Positions 1-6,129 of a DNA stretch of 6,679 nt are shown here, in pieces. The position numbers were made by a program, and so were the translations under genes. The stretch is taken from positions 1-6,679 of the forward strand of contig JALWOO010000249.1 in the NCBI GenBank assembly GCA_027083485.1. Reading direction: 5' to 3'. Position 1 is the first letter of the stretch, and the number at the start of each line of letters is the position of its first letter. The DNA comes from Amylibacter sp. GTDB taxonomy: Bacteria > Pseudomonadota > Alphaproteobacteria > Rhodobacterales > Rhodobacteraceae. Under the pieces are notes generated by a model. That model was not told where the DNA came from and ran no database searches. It was given only the letters and a program-made list of their open reading frames with translations.

Positions 1-62
1 CGCCTCTCGTTCCCTCAATGTTACCGGCAGTTCCGAGTGTTTGTCCCTCGTCGCCTCCGGTG
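1..62 (-). ncRNA. Probable 5' leader of an rRNA operon (partial)
   Basis: This is the stretch just downstream of the promoter at 69-97, read on the minus strand and running off the window at base 1. It begins with a C/G-rich discriminator (CCGCTTCACC) and can form a small hairpin, GCTTC-ACCG-GAGGC. I recognise the pattern of a -10 box followed by CCGCTTCACC as typical of 16S rRNA operon leaders in Rhodobacterales, but neither 16S sequence nor a boxA is inside the window. It could instead lead another stable RNA or a gene further left. No protein-coding frame is supported here. Confidence 0.4.
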
Positions 63-68
63 AAGCGG

Positions 69-97
69 TATCTAGGCCTTACAAACAATCTCCGCAA
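69..97 (-). promoter_or_regulatory. Strong rRNA-type sigma70 promoter, minus strand
   Basis: Read on the minus strand, a -35 box TTGCGG (92-97) and a -10 box TAGATA (69-74) are separated by exactly 17 bp. An A/T-rich tract on the upstream side (about 100-125, with runs of A and T) could act as an UP element. A GC-rich discriminator follows the -10 box, as at stringently controlled rRNA promoters. The expected start point is near base 62. Transcription would leave the window to the left. The family resemblance is from memory of Rhodobacterales rrn promoters; the boxes and spacing are directly visible. Confidence 0.6.
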
Positions 98-137
98 CCC
101 CTTTTTTGAAACTTTTGCAAATTTCCAGAAAAAACAT
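72..137 (-). CDS. Possible 21-residue small ORF (unrecognised)
   Basis: On the minus strand an ATG (135-137) is preceded by a well-placed ribosome binding site AGGAG (144-148) with 6 nt spacing. The frame runs 21 codons to a TAG at 72-74. The peptide starts MFFLEICKSF and ends VCKA; it is short, part hydrophobic and part basic, with two cysteines. I do not recognise it. It overlaps the candidate rRNA-type promoter, and its stop codon lies in the -10 box, which argues for a chance ORF. It is listed only because the Shine-Dalgarno site is good. Confidence 0.15.
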   Translation of the reverse strand: MFFLEICKSFKKGVAEIVCKA

Positions 138-165
138 ACTAAACTCCTGTTTTGTAACGGTTATT

Positions 166-186
166 ATTTCTATCACTGACAGAAAT
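166..186. promoter_or_regulatory. TetR-operator-like palindrome
   Basis: A 21-bp imperfect palindrome is centred on base 176: TTTCTATCA-C-TGACAGAAA, plus one more A/T pair outside. The half sites match at 9 of 10 positions. The core CTATCACTGACAG differs by one base from the classic tet operator core CTATCANTGATAG. No regulator gene is in the window. The site lies about 70 bp upstream of the -35 box of the candidate rRNA-type promoter, too far for simple steric repression of it. The match may be fortuitous. Confidence 0.35.
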
Positions 187-237
187 TTTGGACACTCAGC
201 TGATGTTGTTAAGGGAATGCCTCGCATTTCAGGCGAC

Positions 238-256
238 AAAAATGCTGCAACGCAGC
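238..256 (-). terminator. Weak terminator candidate downstream of msrQ
   Basis: Read on the minus strand, GCTGC-GTT-GCAGC (244-256) is followed by A and then five T (238-242). The stem is only 5 bp but all strong pairs, and the U-tract is well placed. It lies about 175 nt beyond the msrQ stop and upstream of the rRNA-type promoter, so it could separate the two transcription units. A short stem of this size can occur by chance. Confidence 0.3.
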
Positions 257-430
257 TTAGACCCCATATCTGGTGTCTTTATCCGGAATCAACACAAGGG
301 AGTTTGCACAAACGAGTCGGAAAGAATTCCGGTTTTCCTTAATAAGGGACAGATTCCGTGCAAATCGATGCCCTGCCCCCCCTTGCTGCGGCCCCATATG
401 GCATGCAAATCTGACAAAACTATCCGTGGT

Positions 431-1042
431 TCAGGCAAACACCCGCCCTCGCAGGGTGACAAAGCGATAGCCCACCAGCAGGGCGGCCACCAGGCAATAG
501 ACAATCGGTTCCAGCGGCCATGCCTTGACCAGCAGCAGATAATGGGCAGCACCAAGCGGCACGATCAGATAGGCGAGCTTGTGCAAGCGGCGCCATTTCA
601 CCGGCCCCAGTTTGCGGATCATCCAGTTATTGGAGGTCAGCGCCAGCGGGATCATTGCCAGCAAAGCAACCACGCCAACGATGATATAGGGGCGTTTGGT
701 AATGTCCTTTATAATAGGCTCCCATTCCAGCTGCTTGTCCAGCAACAGATAGGCCAGCAGATGCAGCACCACATAATAGAAAGCAAACAGCCCCAAGGGA
801 CGGCGGAATTTGATCAGGTTCAGATTAAACCTGTTGCGCAGGGGCGTGACCAGCAAACTGAGGATCAGCAGCTGCAAGGCCCACTCTCCGAGCTGGCGCT
901 CAAGGCGTGCCACCGGATCTGCCCCCAATTGATTCGTGATCCCCCAGTAAAGATAGACCGCCGCCGGCACAAAGCCCAAAACATACAAGGGGCCCGTCGG
1001 AATTTTGCGGAAAATTCGATTTATACTCTCAACTAAGGTCAT
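431..1042 (-). CDS. msrQ: MsrQ, haem-b membrane subunit of the MsrPQ system
   Basis: The 203-residue product is an inner-membrane ferric-reductase-like protein that passes electrons from the respiratory chain or a flavin reductase to periplasmic MsrP, which repairs oxidised methionine. Hydrophobic segments lie near residues 17-34, 54-68, 85-101, 118-136, 152-172 and 175-194. Histidines at 94, 154 and 167 have the spacing (60 and 13) of the haem ligands described for E. coli MsrQ (His91, His151, His164). The motif WRRLHKLAYL around His154 is typical. The start is supported by an AGGGG ribosome binding site 8-12 nt upstream. The stop is TGA at 431-433. Length is normal for the family. The gene is not next to msrP as usual: a plus-strand protease gene and a terminator lie between, so it needs its own promoter. 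A weak one (TTGTGT, 1135-1140; TATAGG, 1112-1117; 17-bp spacer) is visible upstream. Confidence 0.93.
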   Translation of the reverse strand: MTLVESINRIFRKIPTGPLYVLGFVPAAVYLYWGITNQLGADPVARLERQLGEWALQLLILSLLVTPLRNRFNLNLIKFRRPLGLFAFYYVVLHLLAYLLLDKQLEWEPIIKDITKRPYIIVGVVALLAMIPLALTSNNWMIRKLGPVKWRRLHKLAYLIVPLGAAHYLLLVKAWPLEPIVYCLVAALLVGYRFVTLRGRVFA

Positions 1043-1284
1043 AAAAAGCCCCTGATATGATCACTAACCCTTCTAGCAATTGACATGTTTTGGCCCGATT
1101 CCTAAGCCATACCTATAAAGCCCCGACAGGTCAGACACAAAGATCTTCGGGTCACAAGAGCGTTGGAATTGTTTCAAAATCCTCGCATTTCCCACTCTAA
1201 ACCAGTGGGATTATGGGATAAGAAACGGTTGCATTACGATGTATAGCCCTTACGGGAACAAAAGAGCGATCGAGGAAAATACAA
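1043..1284. promoter_or_regulatory. Divergent control region between msrQ and the RTX protease
   Basis: This 242-bp gap separates two divergently oriented starts and must hold both promoters. For msrQ (minus), TTGTGT (1135-1140) and TATAGG (1112-1117) are 17 bp apart, a weak sigma70 match. On the plus strand, TTGACA at 1080-1085 is a perfect -35 box, but no good -10 box lies 16-18 bp away. An inverted repeat TCCCACT (1190-1196) / AGTGGGA (1204-1210) with a 7-nt spacer lies about 75 bp before the protease start and may be an operator or leader hairpin. The protease ribosome binding site AGGA is at 1273-1276. Confidence 0.4.
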
Positions 1285-2640
1285 ATGGCAGGACTAACCC
1301 CCGTTAACCCGGCAGATCTCCCGAGTAATTTGCCACACTGGCTATCTGCATTCGGGTTGAAGGTCCAGTTTGGAACCCAGATCGGTCAGGGTGCAACCGT
1401 CAAATACGCCATTCACACCACCGGCATCAACCCGATGGGGCAGGCCTATAATACTCTGACAGCCGCAGAAGTGGCCAACATCAAACGCTCTGTAGACAAA
1501 GTCGCTCAGGATACCGGGCTGAAGTTCGTGCTCACCAACGATGCAAACGCCGATCTGTTTATCGGGGCAACCTCTGCCAATGGCGGCGGGGCCTATGGGC
1601 GCACCTGGCAAAACCAGACCACGCCGGTCGAAGTTGTTGCTTATGACAGCGTCTATACCACGGCGGACGGGTTGGCGAACAACCCCTATATCTTTGTGCA
1701 TGAACTGCTGCACGGGGTCGGGTTGGAGCATTCCACCAGCACATTTGCCAGCACCCAACCGGTTGTGATCCCCGCCTCAGAAGACTACGGCACCACATTG
1801 TTTGGCAATTGGGTTCCGGGCTGGGACGGCGGCACACAGCTGTTTGATGTGGCCGCGTTGCAATTTCTGTATGGGCCGGATACATCCCTGCGGGCCGGCA
1901 ATAACACCTATGTACCGATTTTCGGGGCCTATGACGCGACCAAACCCAACCAGCAGCAGCCTTTGCTTTGGGACGGGGCCGGATTTGACACCATCAACCT
2001 CTCCAGCGCCAAAGGCGGGGCCACGGCCAGCCTTGCACCCGGATTTATTTCGCAGGTCAACACCACCAACACCGGCATTCTGGAGGCGGGCACCTTCTCC
2101 ATCAATTACAACTCCCACTTTGAAAAGCTGGTCGGCACCAATTTCAACGATACGCTCTATGGCGATACCGGCAACGAGGTTCTTGTCGGCCTGAAAGGCA
2201 AAGACGTCATCTTCGGGCGCGCCGGCAGGGACGTGCTGGATGGGCGCAATGGCAACGACATGTTGAATGGCGGGCTTGGCAACGACAAACTGTATGGCGG
2301 CAACCACAATGACCGGCTGTTCGGTAGCGTGGGATTTGACCGGTTGTTCGGTGGAAATGGCCGTGATTTGCTGGTCGGGGGCAAGGGCAACGACTTTTTG
2401 ACCGGCGGGCGGCACATGGATACCTTCCTGTTCAAAGCCACAGAGCTAAGCGGCAAAGACACCATTCGCGATTTTCAGGACGGACTGGATCATATCAAAT
2501 TCACCGGTGGCATGAGCTTTGCCGATCTGACGATCACCGACACCGGCACCCAAACAATTGTTTCATGGGCCACCGGCGAGGTTGCCCTTGACGGTATCGC
2601 CGCCGTGAATGTGACCATTGACGATTTCATCTTTGCTTAA
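1285..2640 (+). CDS. Serralysin-like RTX metalloprotease (M10 type), type I secreted
   Basis: This 451-residue protein resembles serralysin-family zinc endopeptidases secreted through ABC-type (type I) exporters. The catalytic domain spans about residues 35-195. Its zinc site HELLHGVGLEH has His139, His143 and His149 as ligands and Glu140 as base. The motif FDVAALQFLYGPD (187-199) marks the join to the M10 C-terminal domain, followed by WDGAGFDTINLS. Eleven RTX nonapeptides follow (284-382). The C-terminus DDFIFA fits an uncleaved type I secretion signal, and there is no N-terminal signal peptide, as expected. The start has AGGA at 8 nt spacing. Odd points: the Met-turn methionine and the following tyrosine seem absent (TTLFGNW, 170-176, where MSY is expected), so activity is uncertain. 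No exporter or inhibitor gene is in the window. The gene sits between msrQ and msrP on the opposite strand. Confidence 0.85.
   Translation: MAGLTPVNPADLPSNLPHWLSAFGLKVQFGTQIGQGATVKYAIHTTGINPMGQAYNTLTAAEVANIKRSVDKVAQDTGLKFVLTNDANADLFIGATSANGGGAYGRTWQNQTTPVEVVAYDSVYTTADGLANNPYIFVHELLHGVGLEHSTSTFASTQPVVIPASEDYGTTLFGNWVPGWDGGTQLFDVAALQFLYGPDTSLRAGNNTYVPIFGAYDATKPNQQQPLLWDGAGFDTINLSSAKGGATASLAPGFISQVNTTNTGILEAGTFSINYNSHFEKLVGTNFNDTLYGDTGNEVLVGLKGKDVIFGRAGRDVLDGRNGNDMLNGGLGNDKLYGGNHNDRLFGSVGFDRLFGGNGRDLLVGGKGNDFLTGGRHMDTFLFKATELSGKDTIRDFQDGLDHIKFTGGMSFADLTITDTGTQTIVSWATGEVALDGIAAVNVTIDDFIFA
1699..1731 (+). other. Zinc-binding motif HExxHxxGxxH of the RTX protease
   Basis: The codons for HELLHGVGLEH (residues 139-149) give the full metzincin ligand set: three histidines, the catalytic glutamate and the conserved glycine that allows the turn. 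In many serralysins the last histidine is followed by proline; here it is followed by serine. Confidence 0.85.
2134..2430 (+). repeat. Eleven tandem RTX nonapeptide units (27 bp each)
   Basis: Residues 284-382 divide without gaps into eleven nonapeptides of the form GGxGxDxLx, for example GGLGNDKLY, GGNGRDLLV and GGKGNDFLT. Position 6 is Asp in ten units and Glu in one (GDTGNEVLV). Such arrays bind calcium and fold as a parallel beta-roll after secretion. Only some units keep the full GGxGxD; several carry Arg or Lys at inner positions (GLKGKD, GRAGRD), less acidic than typical RTX arrays. Confidence 0.88.
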
Positions 2641-2670
2641 CGCAAAACTCCCAAGCGGGAACACAACACA

Positions 2671-2704
2671 AAAAGGCAGGAACAACGAATTGTTCCTGCC
2701 TTTT
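2671..2704. terminator. Bidirectional intrinsic terminator between protease and msrP
   Basis: A perfect 15-bp inverted repeat (AAAAGGCAGGAACAA, 2671-2685; TTGTTCCTGCCTTTT, 2690-2704) encloses a CGAA tetraloop. On the plus strand it ends in TTTT and lies about 30 nt after the protease stop. On the minus strand it ends in five T and lies 14 nt after the msrP stop. It should stop both convergent transcripts and so prevents msrP transcription from reaching msrQ. Confidence 0.9.
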
Positions 2705-2718
2705 GTATTCAGCACAGG

Positions 2719-3648
2719 CTAAAAATATTTCTGCAAATCCATACCGGCATAGAGACCGGCAACCTCGTCGCCATAGCCGTTGAATTTCTGCGTTGGCTGA
2801 CGGCTGGCAAACAGCCCGCCGCCGATCACGCGATGCGATCCCTGCGACCAGCGCGGGTGGTCCACTTCGGGGTTAACATTGGAATAGAACCCGTATTCAC
2901 GCGCATTGATCTGGTTCCATGTCGCAGGTGGCTCTTTCTCGGTCAGGGTGATCTTGACGATGGATTTGATCGACTTGAACCCGTATTTCCACGGCACCAC
3001 CAGACGCAGCGGCGCGCCGTTCTGGTTTGGCAATGGCTCGTCATACATGCCCGTTGCCAGAATGGTCAGCGGGTGCATGGCCTCGTCCATCCGCAGGCCT
3101 TCCACATAGGGCCAAGGGAACGTCGGGTTGTTCTGTCCGCGCATTTCGCTGGGGCGGAGCAGGGTTTCAAAGGCCACATATTTCGCATTCCCCTGCGGAT
3201 CAGCCGCCGCAATCAGATCCGAGAGCTGAAACCCGATCCAGGGCACCACCATCGCCCAGGCCTCGACACAGCGGAACCGGTAGATCCGCTCTTCCAGCGT
3301 CACGTTTTTAAGAATATCCCCGATGCTGTAATTGCCCGGTTTGTTGACCAAACCGCCGATTTCCACATTCCACGGATCTGTGGTCAGTTTGTCTGCATAA
3401 TTGACCGGATCGCTCTTGCCGGTGCCGAATTCATAAAAATTGTTATAGGAGGTCGCGTCCTTGAACGAGGTCAGCTTCTCGTCTGTTGAATAGGCGCTTT
3501 TGATGCCGGTCATCCTGGCCGAGGCCATACCGGCGATGCCGCCGGCCGCCACAAGCCCCGCAGCTCCGGCGATCACCTGACGCCGGTTCATAAAGTCCGC
3601 GCGTGGTGTGATATCCGAATACTTTAGGTCGGTCTTGAAGCGGTACAT
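2719..3648 (-). CDS. msrP: MsrP, periplasmic molybdopterin protein-methionine-sulfoxide reductase
   Basis: The 309-residue product is the catalytic subunit of the MsrPQ (YedYZ) system, reducing methionine sulfoxide in periplasmic proteins with electrons from MsrQ. A Tat signal occupies about residues 1-44: NRRQVIAG (21-28), a hydrophobic stretch, then ASA as the likely cleavage site. The sulfite-oxidase-fold core holds the molybdenum ligand Cys127, the only cysteine, in YRFRCVEAWAMVVPW (123-137). Other typical segments are PLRLVVPWKYGFKSIKSI (213-230) and HPRWSQGSHR (264-273). The start is backed by AGGGGA with 5 nt spacing; a second Met at 20 sits right before the RR motif and could be an alternative start. 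Stop is TAG, followed at once by a strong terminator. Length and motifs are normal for the family. msrQ, the usual next gene, is displaced about 1.7 kb downstream. Confidence 0.95.
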   Translation of the reverse strand: MYRFKTDLKYSDITPRADFMNRRQVIAGAAGLVAAGGIAGMASARMTGIKSAYSTDEKLTSFKDATSYNNFYEFGTGKSDPVNYADKLTTDPWNVEIGGLVNKPGNYSIGDILKNVTLEERIYRFRCVEAWAMVVPWIGFQLSDLIAAADPQGNAKYVAFETLLRPSEMRGQNNPTFPWPYVEGLRMDEAMHPLTILATGMYDEPLPNQNGAPLRLVVPWKYGFKSIKSIVKITLTEKEPPATWNQINAREYGFYSNVNPEVDHPRWSQGSHRVIGGGLFASRQPTQKFNGYGDEVAGLYAGMDLQKYF

Positions 3649-3762
3649 GGGAATCCCCTTTTGCTGGTTTTCTGTAATGTGACCTACAAGACCGCACAGA
3701 CCAAATCAAAACACGTTTGCTCACGCGCTTGTTTGAATTGCTACAAAAATCTGCCGCCCCCC
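3649..3762 (-). promoter_or_regulatory. Upstream region of msrP
   Basis: This 114-bp stretch lies between the MITE-like element and msrP and should carry the msrP promoter. I find only weak sigma70-like boxes (TTGATT followed 17 bp later by TAGGTC, minus strand), so no promoter is assigned with confidence. The ribosome binding site AGGGGA is at the msrP end. Confidence 0.3.
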
Positions 3763-4030
3763 TTTAGGGCGTAGACTCATAAAGCCTGCATCACTGGCGA
3801 AATTGTCGCGAAATATCAATGGCATGGTGCCCGCCGCCCATAGCCGGCTATTTGCAAGGGCAGCATGCCTTTGAGATGAAGCGACAATTCCGTCCAAAGG
3901 ATTTGCCTGATTTACCCCGTGGCTGCGTTGCAATGCCTTGAAAATATTCATATTTCCTGCGTCATTGCGCCTAACCACGAAGAAAATCAGGCAAACCAGT
4001 GACGCAGGATTTATGGGTCTACGCCCTAAA
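3763..4030. mobile_element. MITE-like element with 35-bp terminal inverted repeats
   Basis: The ends 3763-3797 and 3996-4030 are inverted copies, identical at 32 of 35 positions; both outer ends begin TTTAGGGCGTAGAC. If the true tips are GGGCGTAGAC, both are flanked by TA, as expected for a 2-bp target duplication of some IS5-group or Tc1/mariner-like (IS630) elements. Inside are further inverted repeats: AATTGTCGC (3801-3809) / GCGACAATT (3881-3889); TTTGCCTGATTT (3902-3913) with its complement at 3984-3995; TCCTGCGTCA (3955-3964) with its complement at 4000-4009. The total of about 268 bp is too short for a transposase, and none is recognisable in any frame. It is therefore a non-autonomous element that would need a related transposase elsewhere. 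An open frame crosses it on the minus strand but runs through both ends and has no ribosome binding site. Confidence 0.75.
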
Positions 4031-4033
4031 CGC

Positions 4034-4058
4034 AAAAGGCAGGGCACCAGCCCTGCCT
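4034..4058 (-). terminator. Intrinsic terminator of the rplO-secY-adk transcript
   Basis: Read on the minus strand, AGGCAGGGC-TGGT-GCCCTGCCT forms a 9-bp GC-rich stem (4037-4058) with a 4-nt loop, running straight into TTTT then GCGTTT. It begins 22 nt after the adk stop. The adjacent mobile element starts just beyond it, at 4030, so the terminator is intact. Confidence 0.85.
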
Positions 4059-4080
4059 CAAGGTAAAAATCTGTGCAAAA

Positions 4081-4734
4081 TCAGGAAACGTTATCCAACG
4101 CCTGTGCGATAGATGCCTTGACCTCGTCAATATCGCCCAGCCCGTCAATCGACTGCAACTGACCCTTGGCATAGTAATACCCGATCAGGGGCGAGGTTTC
4201 CTTGTAATAGGCCATCAGGCGGGTTTTCAACGATTCCGCGTTGTCATCCGCACGGCGCTTGAACTCGGTGCCACCGCAGTTGTCGCAAACGCCCTCTTTG
4301 GCCGGAACTTTCAACGTGTCGTGAAATCCCTCGCCGCAATTGGCGCAAGTATAGCGGCCTGTGATCCGGTCAACCAATGCCGCATCATCCACCCGCATTT
4401 CCACAACCGTATCGAGCTTCTGGCCAACCTTGTCCATCAACTCTGTCAGCGCGTCTGCCTGTGCCAGAGTACGCGGAAAGCCATCAAAGATGAATCCCCC
4501 CGGTGCCTTGGCAGTGGTCAGCTGCTCTTCGATCAGGCCGATCACGATTTCATCTGTGACCAGCTTGCCCGCATCCATCACCGCGGCAACTTTCTTGCCC
4601 ATCTCGGTGCCGGAGGTGCGCGCCGCGCGCAGCATATCGCCGGTGCTCAGTTGCATCATGTCGCGCTCTTCCACCAGAAATCTGGCTTGCGTTCCCTTAC
4701 CTGCCCCCGGAGGCCCCAGCAATATTATATTCAT
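4081..4734 (-). CDS. adk: Adenylate kinase (long form, zinc-binding lid)
   Basis: The 217-residue cytoplasmic enzyme interconverts ATP + AMP and 2 ADP. The P-loop [10 protein letters not shown] is at 7-16, the AMP-site segment LSTGDMLR at 29-36 and the signature FDGFPRT at 83-89. The lid domain (about 122-160) carries four cysteines at 130, 133, 150 and 153 (CxxC-16-CxxC), the zinc-binding version found in many bacteria; lids without zinc have other residues there. RRADDN (160-165) follows. Length fits the long bacterial form. The ATG overlaps the secY stop by one base (TAATG), so translation is probably coupled to secY; there is little room for a separate strong ribosome binding site. An intrinsic terminator follows within 25 nt. 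The adk position after secY is the standard spc-operon arrangement. Confidence 0.98.
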   Translation of the reverse strand: MNIILLGPPGAGKGTQARFLVEERDMMQLSTGDMLRAARTSGTEMGKKVAAVMDAGKLVTDEIVIGLIEEQLTTAKAPGGFIFDGFPRTLAQADALTELMDKVGQKLDTVVEMRVDDAALVDRITGRYTCANCGEGFHDTLKVPAKEGVCDNCGGTEFKRRADDNAESLKTRLMAYYKETSPLIGYYYAKGQLQSIDGLGDIDEVKASIAQALDNVS

Positions 4735-6110
4735 TAGCGACGACCCCTCCCACGGGCTTTGGCTTTGGATTTGGAGCGGCCCTTGCCACCCAGCTTCGAC
4801 TTCTCGATCAGGGCTTCATACTGATGCGCCAACAGATGTGATTGCACCTGTGTGATTGTATCCATGGTCACGGAAACAACGATCAGCAGGGATGTACCAC
4901 CAAAGTAGAACGGAATCGACAGCTGCGTGCGCAAAATTTCCGGCAAGAGACAAACCGCCGCCAGATATGCAGACCCGAGCACCAGTATACGCGCGACCAC
5001 ATAATCCAGATATTCCTCGGTTTTCTTGCCCGGACGGATACCCGGAACAAAACCGTTCTGCTTTTTCAGATTGTCCGCAACCTCATCGGTTTTGAACGAA
5101 ACATTGGCAGTATAGAAATAGCTGAAGAACACGATCATCACGACAAAGAACAACAGATACAGCGGTTGGCCCGGACCAAAATACGCCAGAATGGTGTTCA
5201 TTATTGGCGAGGCCTGCGTGCCGGAAAATGTGCTGATCGTGGTTGGCAACAACAACAGTGCCGAGGCAAAAATCGGCGGGATCACACCGGCCGGGTTCAG
5301 TTTGATCGGCAAATGTGAGGTCTCGCCGCCGTAAACTTTCATGCCAACCTGACGTTTCGGATATTGGATGTGCAGCTTGCGCAGCGCGCGTTCCATGAAC
5401 ACGATAAAGGCAATCACCACTACAACCATTACCATCACGCCAAGGATCACGGGCACCGGAATTACCCCTTCACGACCTTGGGAAAAGAACCGTACAAGCG
5501 CCGAAGGCAACTGCGCGATAATGCCGACAAAGATGATCAGCGAAATACCGTTACCAATGCCGCGCGCGGTGATCTGTTCGCCCAGCCACATCAGGAACAT
5601 GGTGCCCCCGACCAGCGTCAGAATAGCCGGCAATTGAAAGCTCAGGAAACCCGGATTGGCCACCAGACCGGCCTGCGATTCAATGCCTTTGGACAGGCCA
5701 TAGGCCTGAAACAGCGCCAGCAGAACCGTACCGTAACGGGTGTATTGGTTGATTTTTTTGCGCCCTGCGTCGCCTTCTTTTTTCAACTGTTCCAGTTGTG
5801 GCACCATGGCCGTCATCAACTGCACAATGATCGAGGCGGAAATATAGGGCATAATGCCAAGGGCAAAAATCGCCATCCGGCTGATCGCGCCGCCGGTGAA
5901 CATCGACAGAATACCGCCCACACCGGATTGTAGATCTTCGGCAAATTGTGCCAGCGCGGCCGCGTCGATCCCGGGAACCGGAATATAGGTTCCGATCCGA
6001 TAAACGATCAGCATCCCGACCGTAAACAGAATGCGTGACTGCAATTCCTTGGCTTTACCGAACGTCCCCCAACTCAGGTTAGAGGCCATTTGTTCCGCAG
6101 CTGATGCCAT
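4734..6110 (-). CDS. secY: SecY, protein-conducting channel subunit
   Basis: The 458-residue integral membrane protein is the central pore of the SecYEG translocase, which exports or inserts unfolded proteins at the inner membrane. Recognisable family segments are [12 protein letters not shown] (38-49, first helix region), the plug and second helix [18 protein letters not shown] (73-90), the helix-7 region [16 protein letters not shown] (271-286), the cytoplasmic loop [13 protein letters not shown] (356-368) and the tenth helix near 404-420. The ten-helix pattern is intact. The start follows AAAGGA at about 9 nt spacing. The C-terminal tail (441-458) is very basic, rich in Lys, Arg, Gly and Ser, and ends RGRGRR. 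The gene follows rplO after a 113-nt gap with a hairpin and is coupled to adk by a one-base overlap. Confidence 0.98.
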   Translation of the reverse strand: MASAAEQMASNLSWGTFGKAKELQSRILFTVGMLIVYRIGTYIPVPGIDAAALAQFAEDLQSGVGGILSMFTGGAISRMAIFALGIMPYISASIIVQLMTAMVPQLEQLKKEGDAGRKKINQYTRYGTVLLALFQAYGLSKGIESQAGLVANPGFLSFQLPAILTLVGGTMFLMWLGEQITARGIGNGISLIIFVGIIAQLPSALVRFFSQGREGVIPVPVILGVMVMVVVVIAFIVFMERALRKLHIQYPKRQVGMKVYGGETSHLPIKLNPAGVIPPIFASALLLLPTTISTFSGTQASPIMNTILAYFGPGQPLYLLFFVVMIVFFSYFYTANVSFKTDEVADNLKKQNGFVPGIRPGKKTEEYLDYVVARILVLGSAYLAAVCLLPEILRTQLSIPFYFGGTSLLIVVSVTMDTITQVQSHLLAHQYEALIEKSKLGGKGRSKSKAKARGRGRR

Positions 6111-6129
6111 TTTGGCGTTCCTTTCAACG

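Larger units (their letters stand above)
138..430. other. Intergenic stretch downstream of msrQ
   Basis: This A/T-richer stretch separates the msrQ stop from the promoter at the left edge. It holds the TetR-like palindrome (166-186), a weak terminator-like hairpin (238-256) and a spaced inverted repeat TTTGCAC (303-309) / GTGCAAA (358-364). Open frames here have no recognisable protein, lack good ribosome binding sites, and the long plus-strand one only exists because it runs antisense through msrQ. I see no tRNA or conserved RNA. Confidence 0.5.

Noticed and set aside
303..364. Inverted repeat TTTGCAC / GTGCAAA with a 48-nt spacer
   Set aside because: Only 7 bp with a long loop; no supporting stem inside and no adjacent gene start, so it is probably chance.
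188..1036. Long plus-strand open frame of 282 codons
   Set aside because: It runs antisense through msrQ, is Gln/His-rich as expected from a shadow frame, has no ribosome binding site and matches no known family.
1080..1119. Plus-strand TTGACA (1080-1085) and TATAAA (1114-1119) as a promoter for the protease
   Set aside because: The boxes are 28 bp apart, far outside the 16-18 bp range, so they do not form one sigma70 promoter.
220..1191. 11-bp direct repeat CCTCGCATTTC at 220-230 and 1181-1191 flanking msrQ
   Set aside because: It looks like a possible insertion footprint, but several chance 11-mer repeats are expected in a window this size, and its ends do not coincide with gene or element borders.
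1777..2415. Minus-strand frame of 212 codons inside the protease gene
   Set aside because: Its periodic Pro/Ala/Val pattern is the antisense image of the RTX repeats; the plus-strand frame has clear domains and a proper start.
3721..4047. Minus-strand open frame of 108 codons between adk and msrP
   Set aside because: It reads through both inverted repeats of the mobile element and its start codon overlaps the adk terminator; no ribosome binding site and no recognisable domain.
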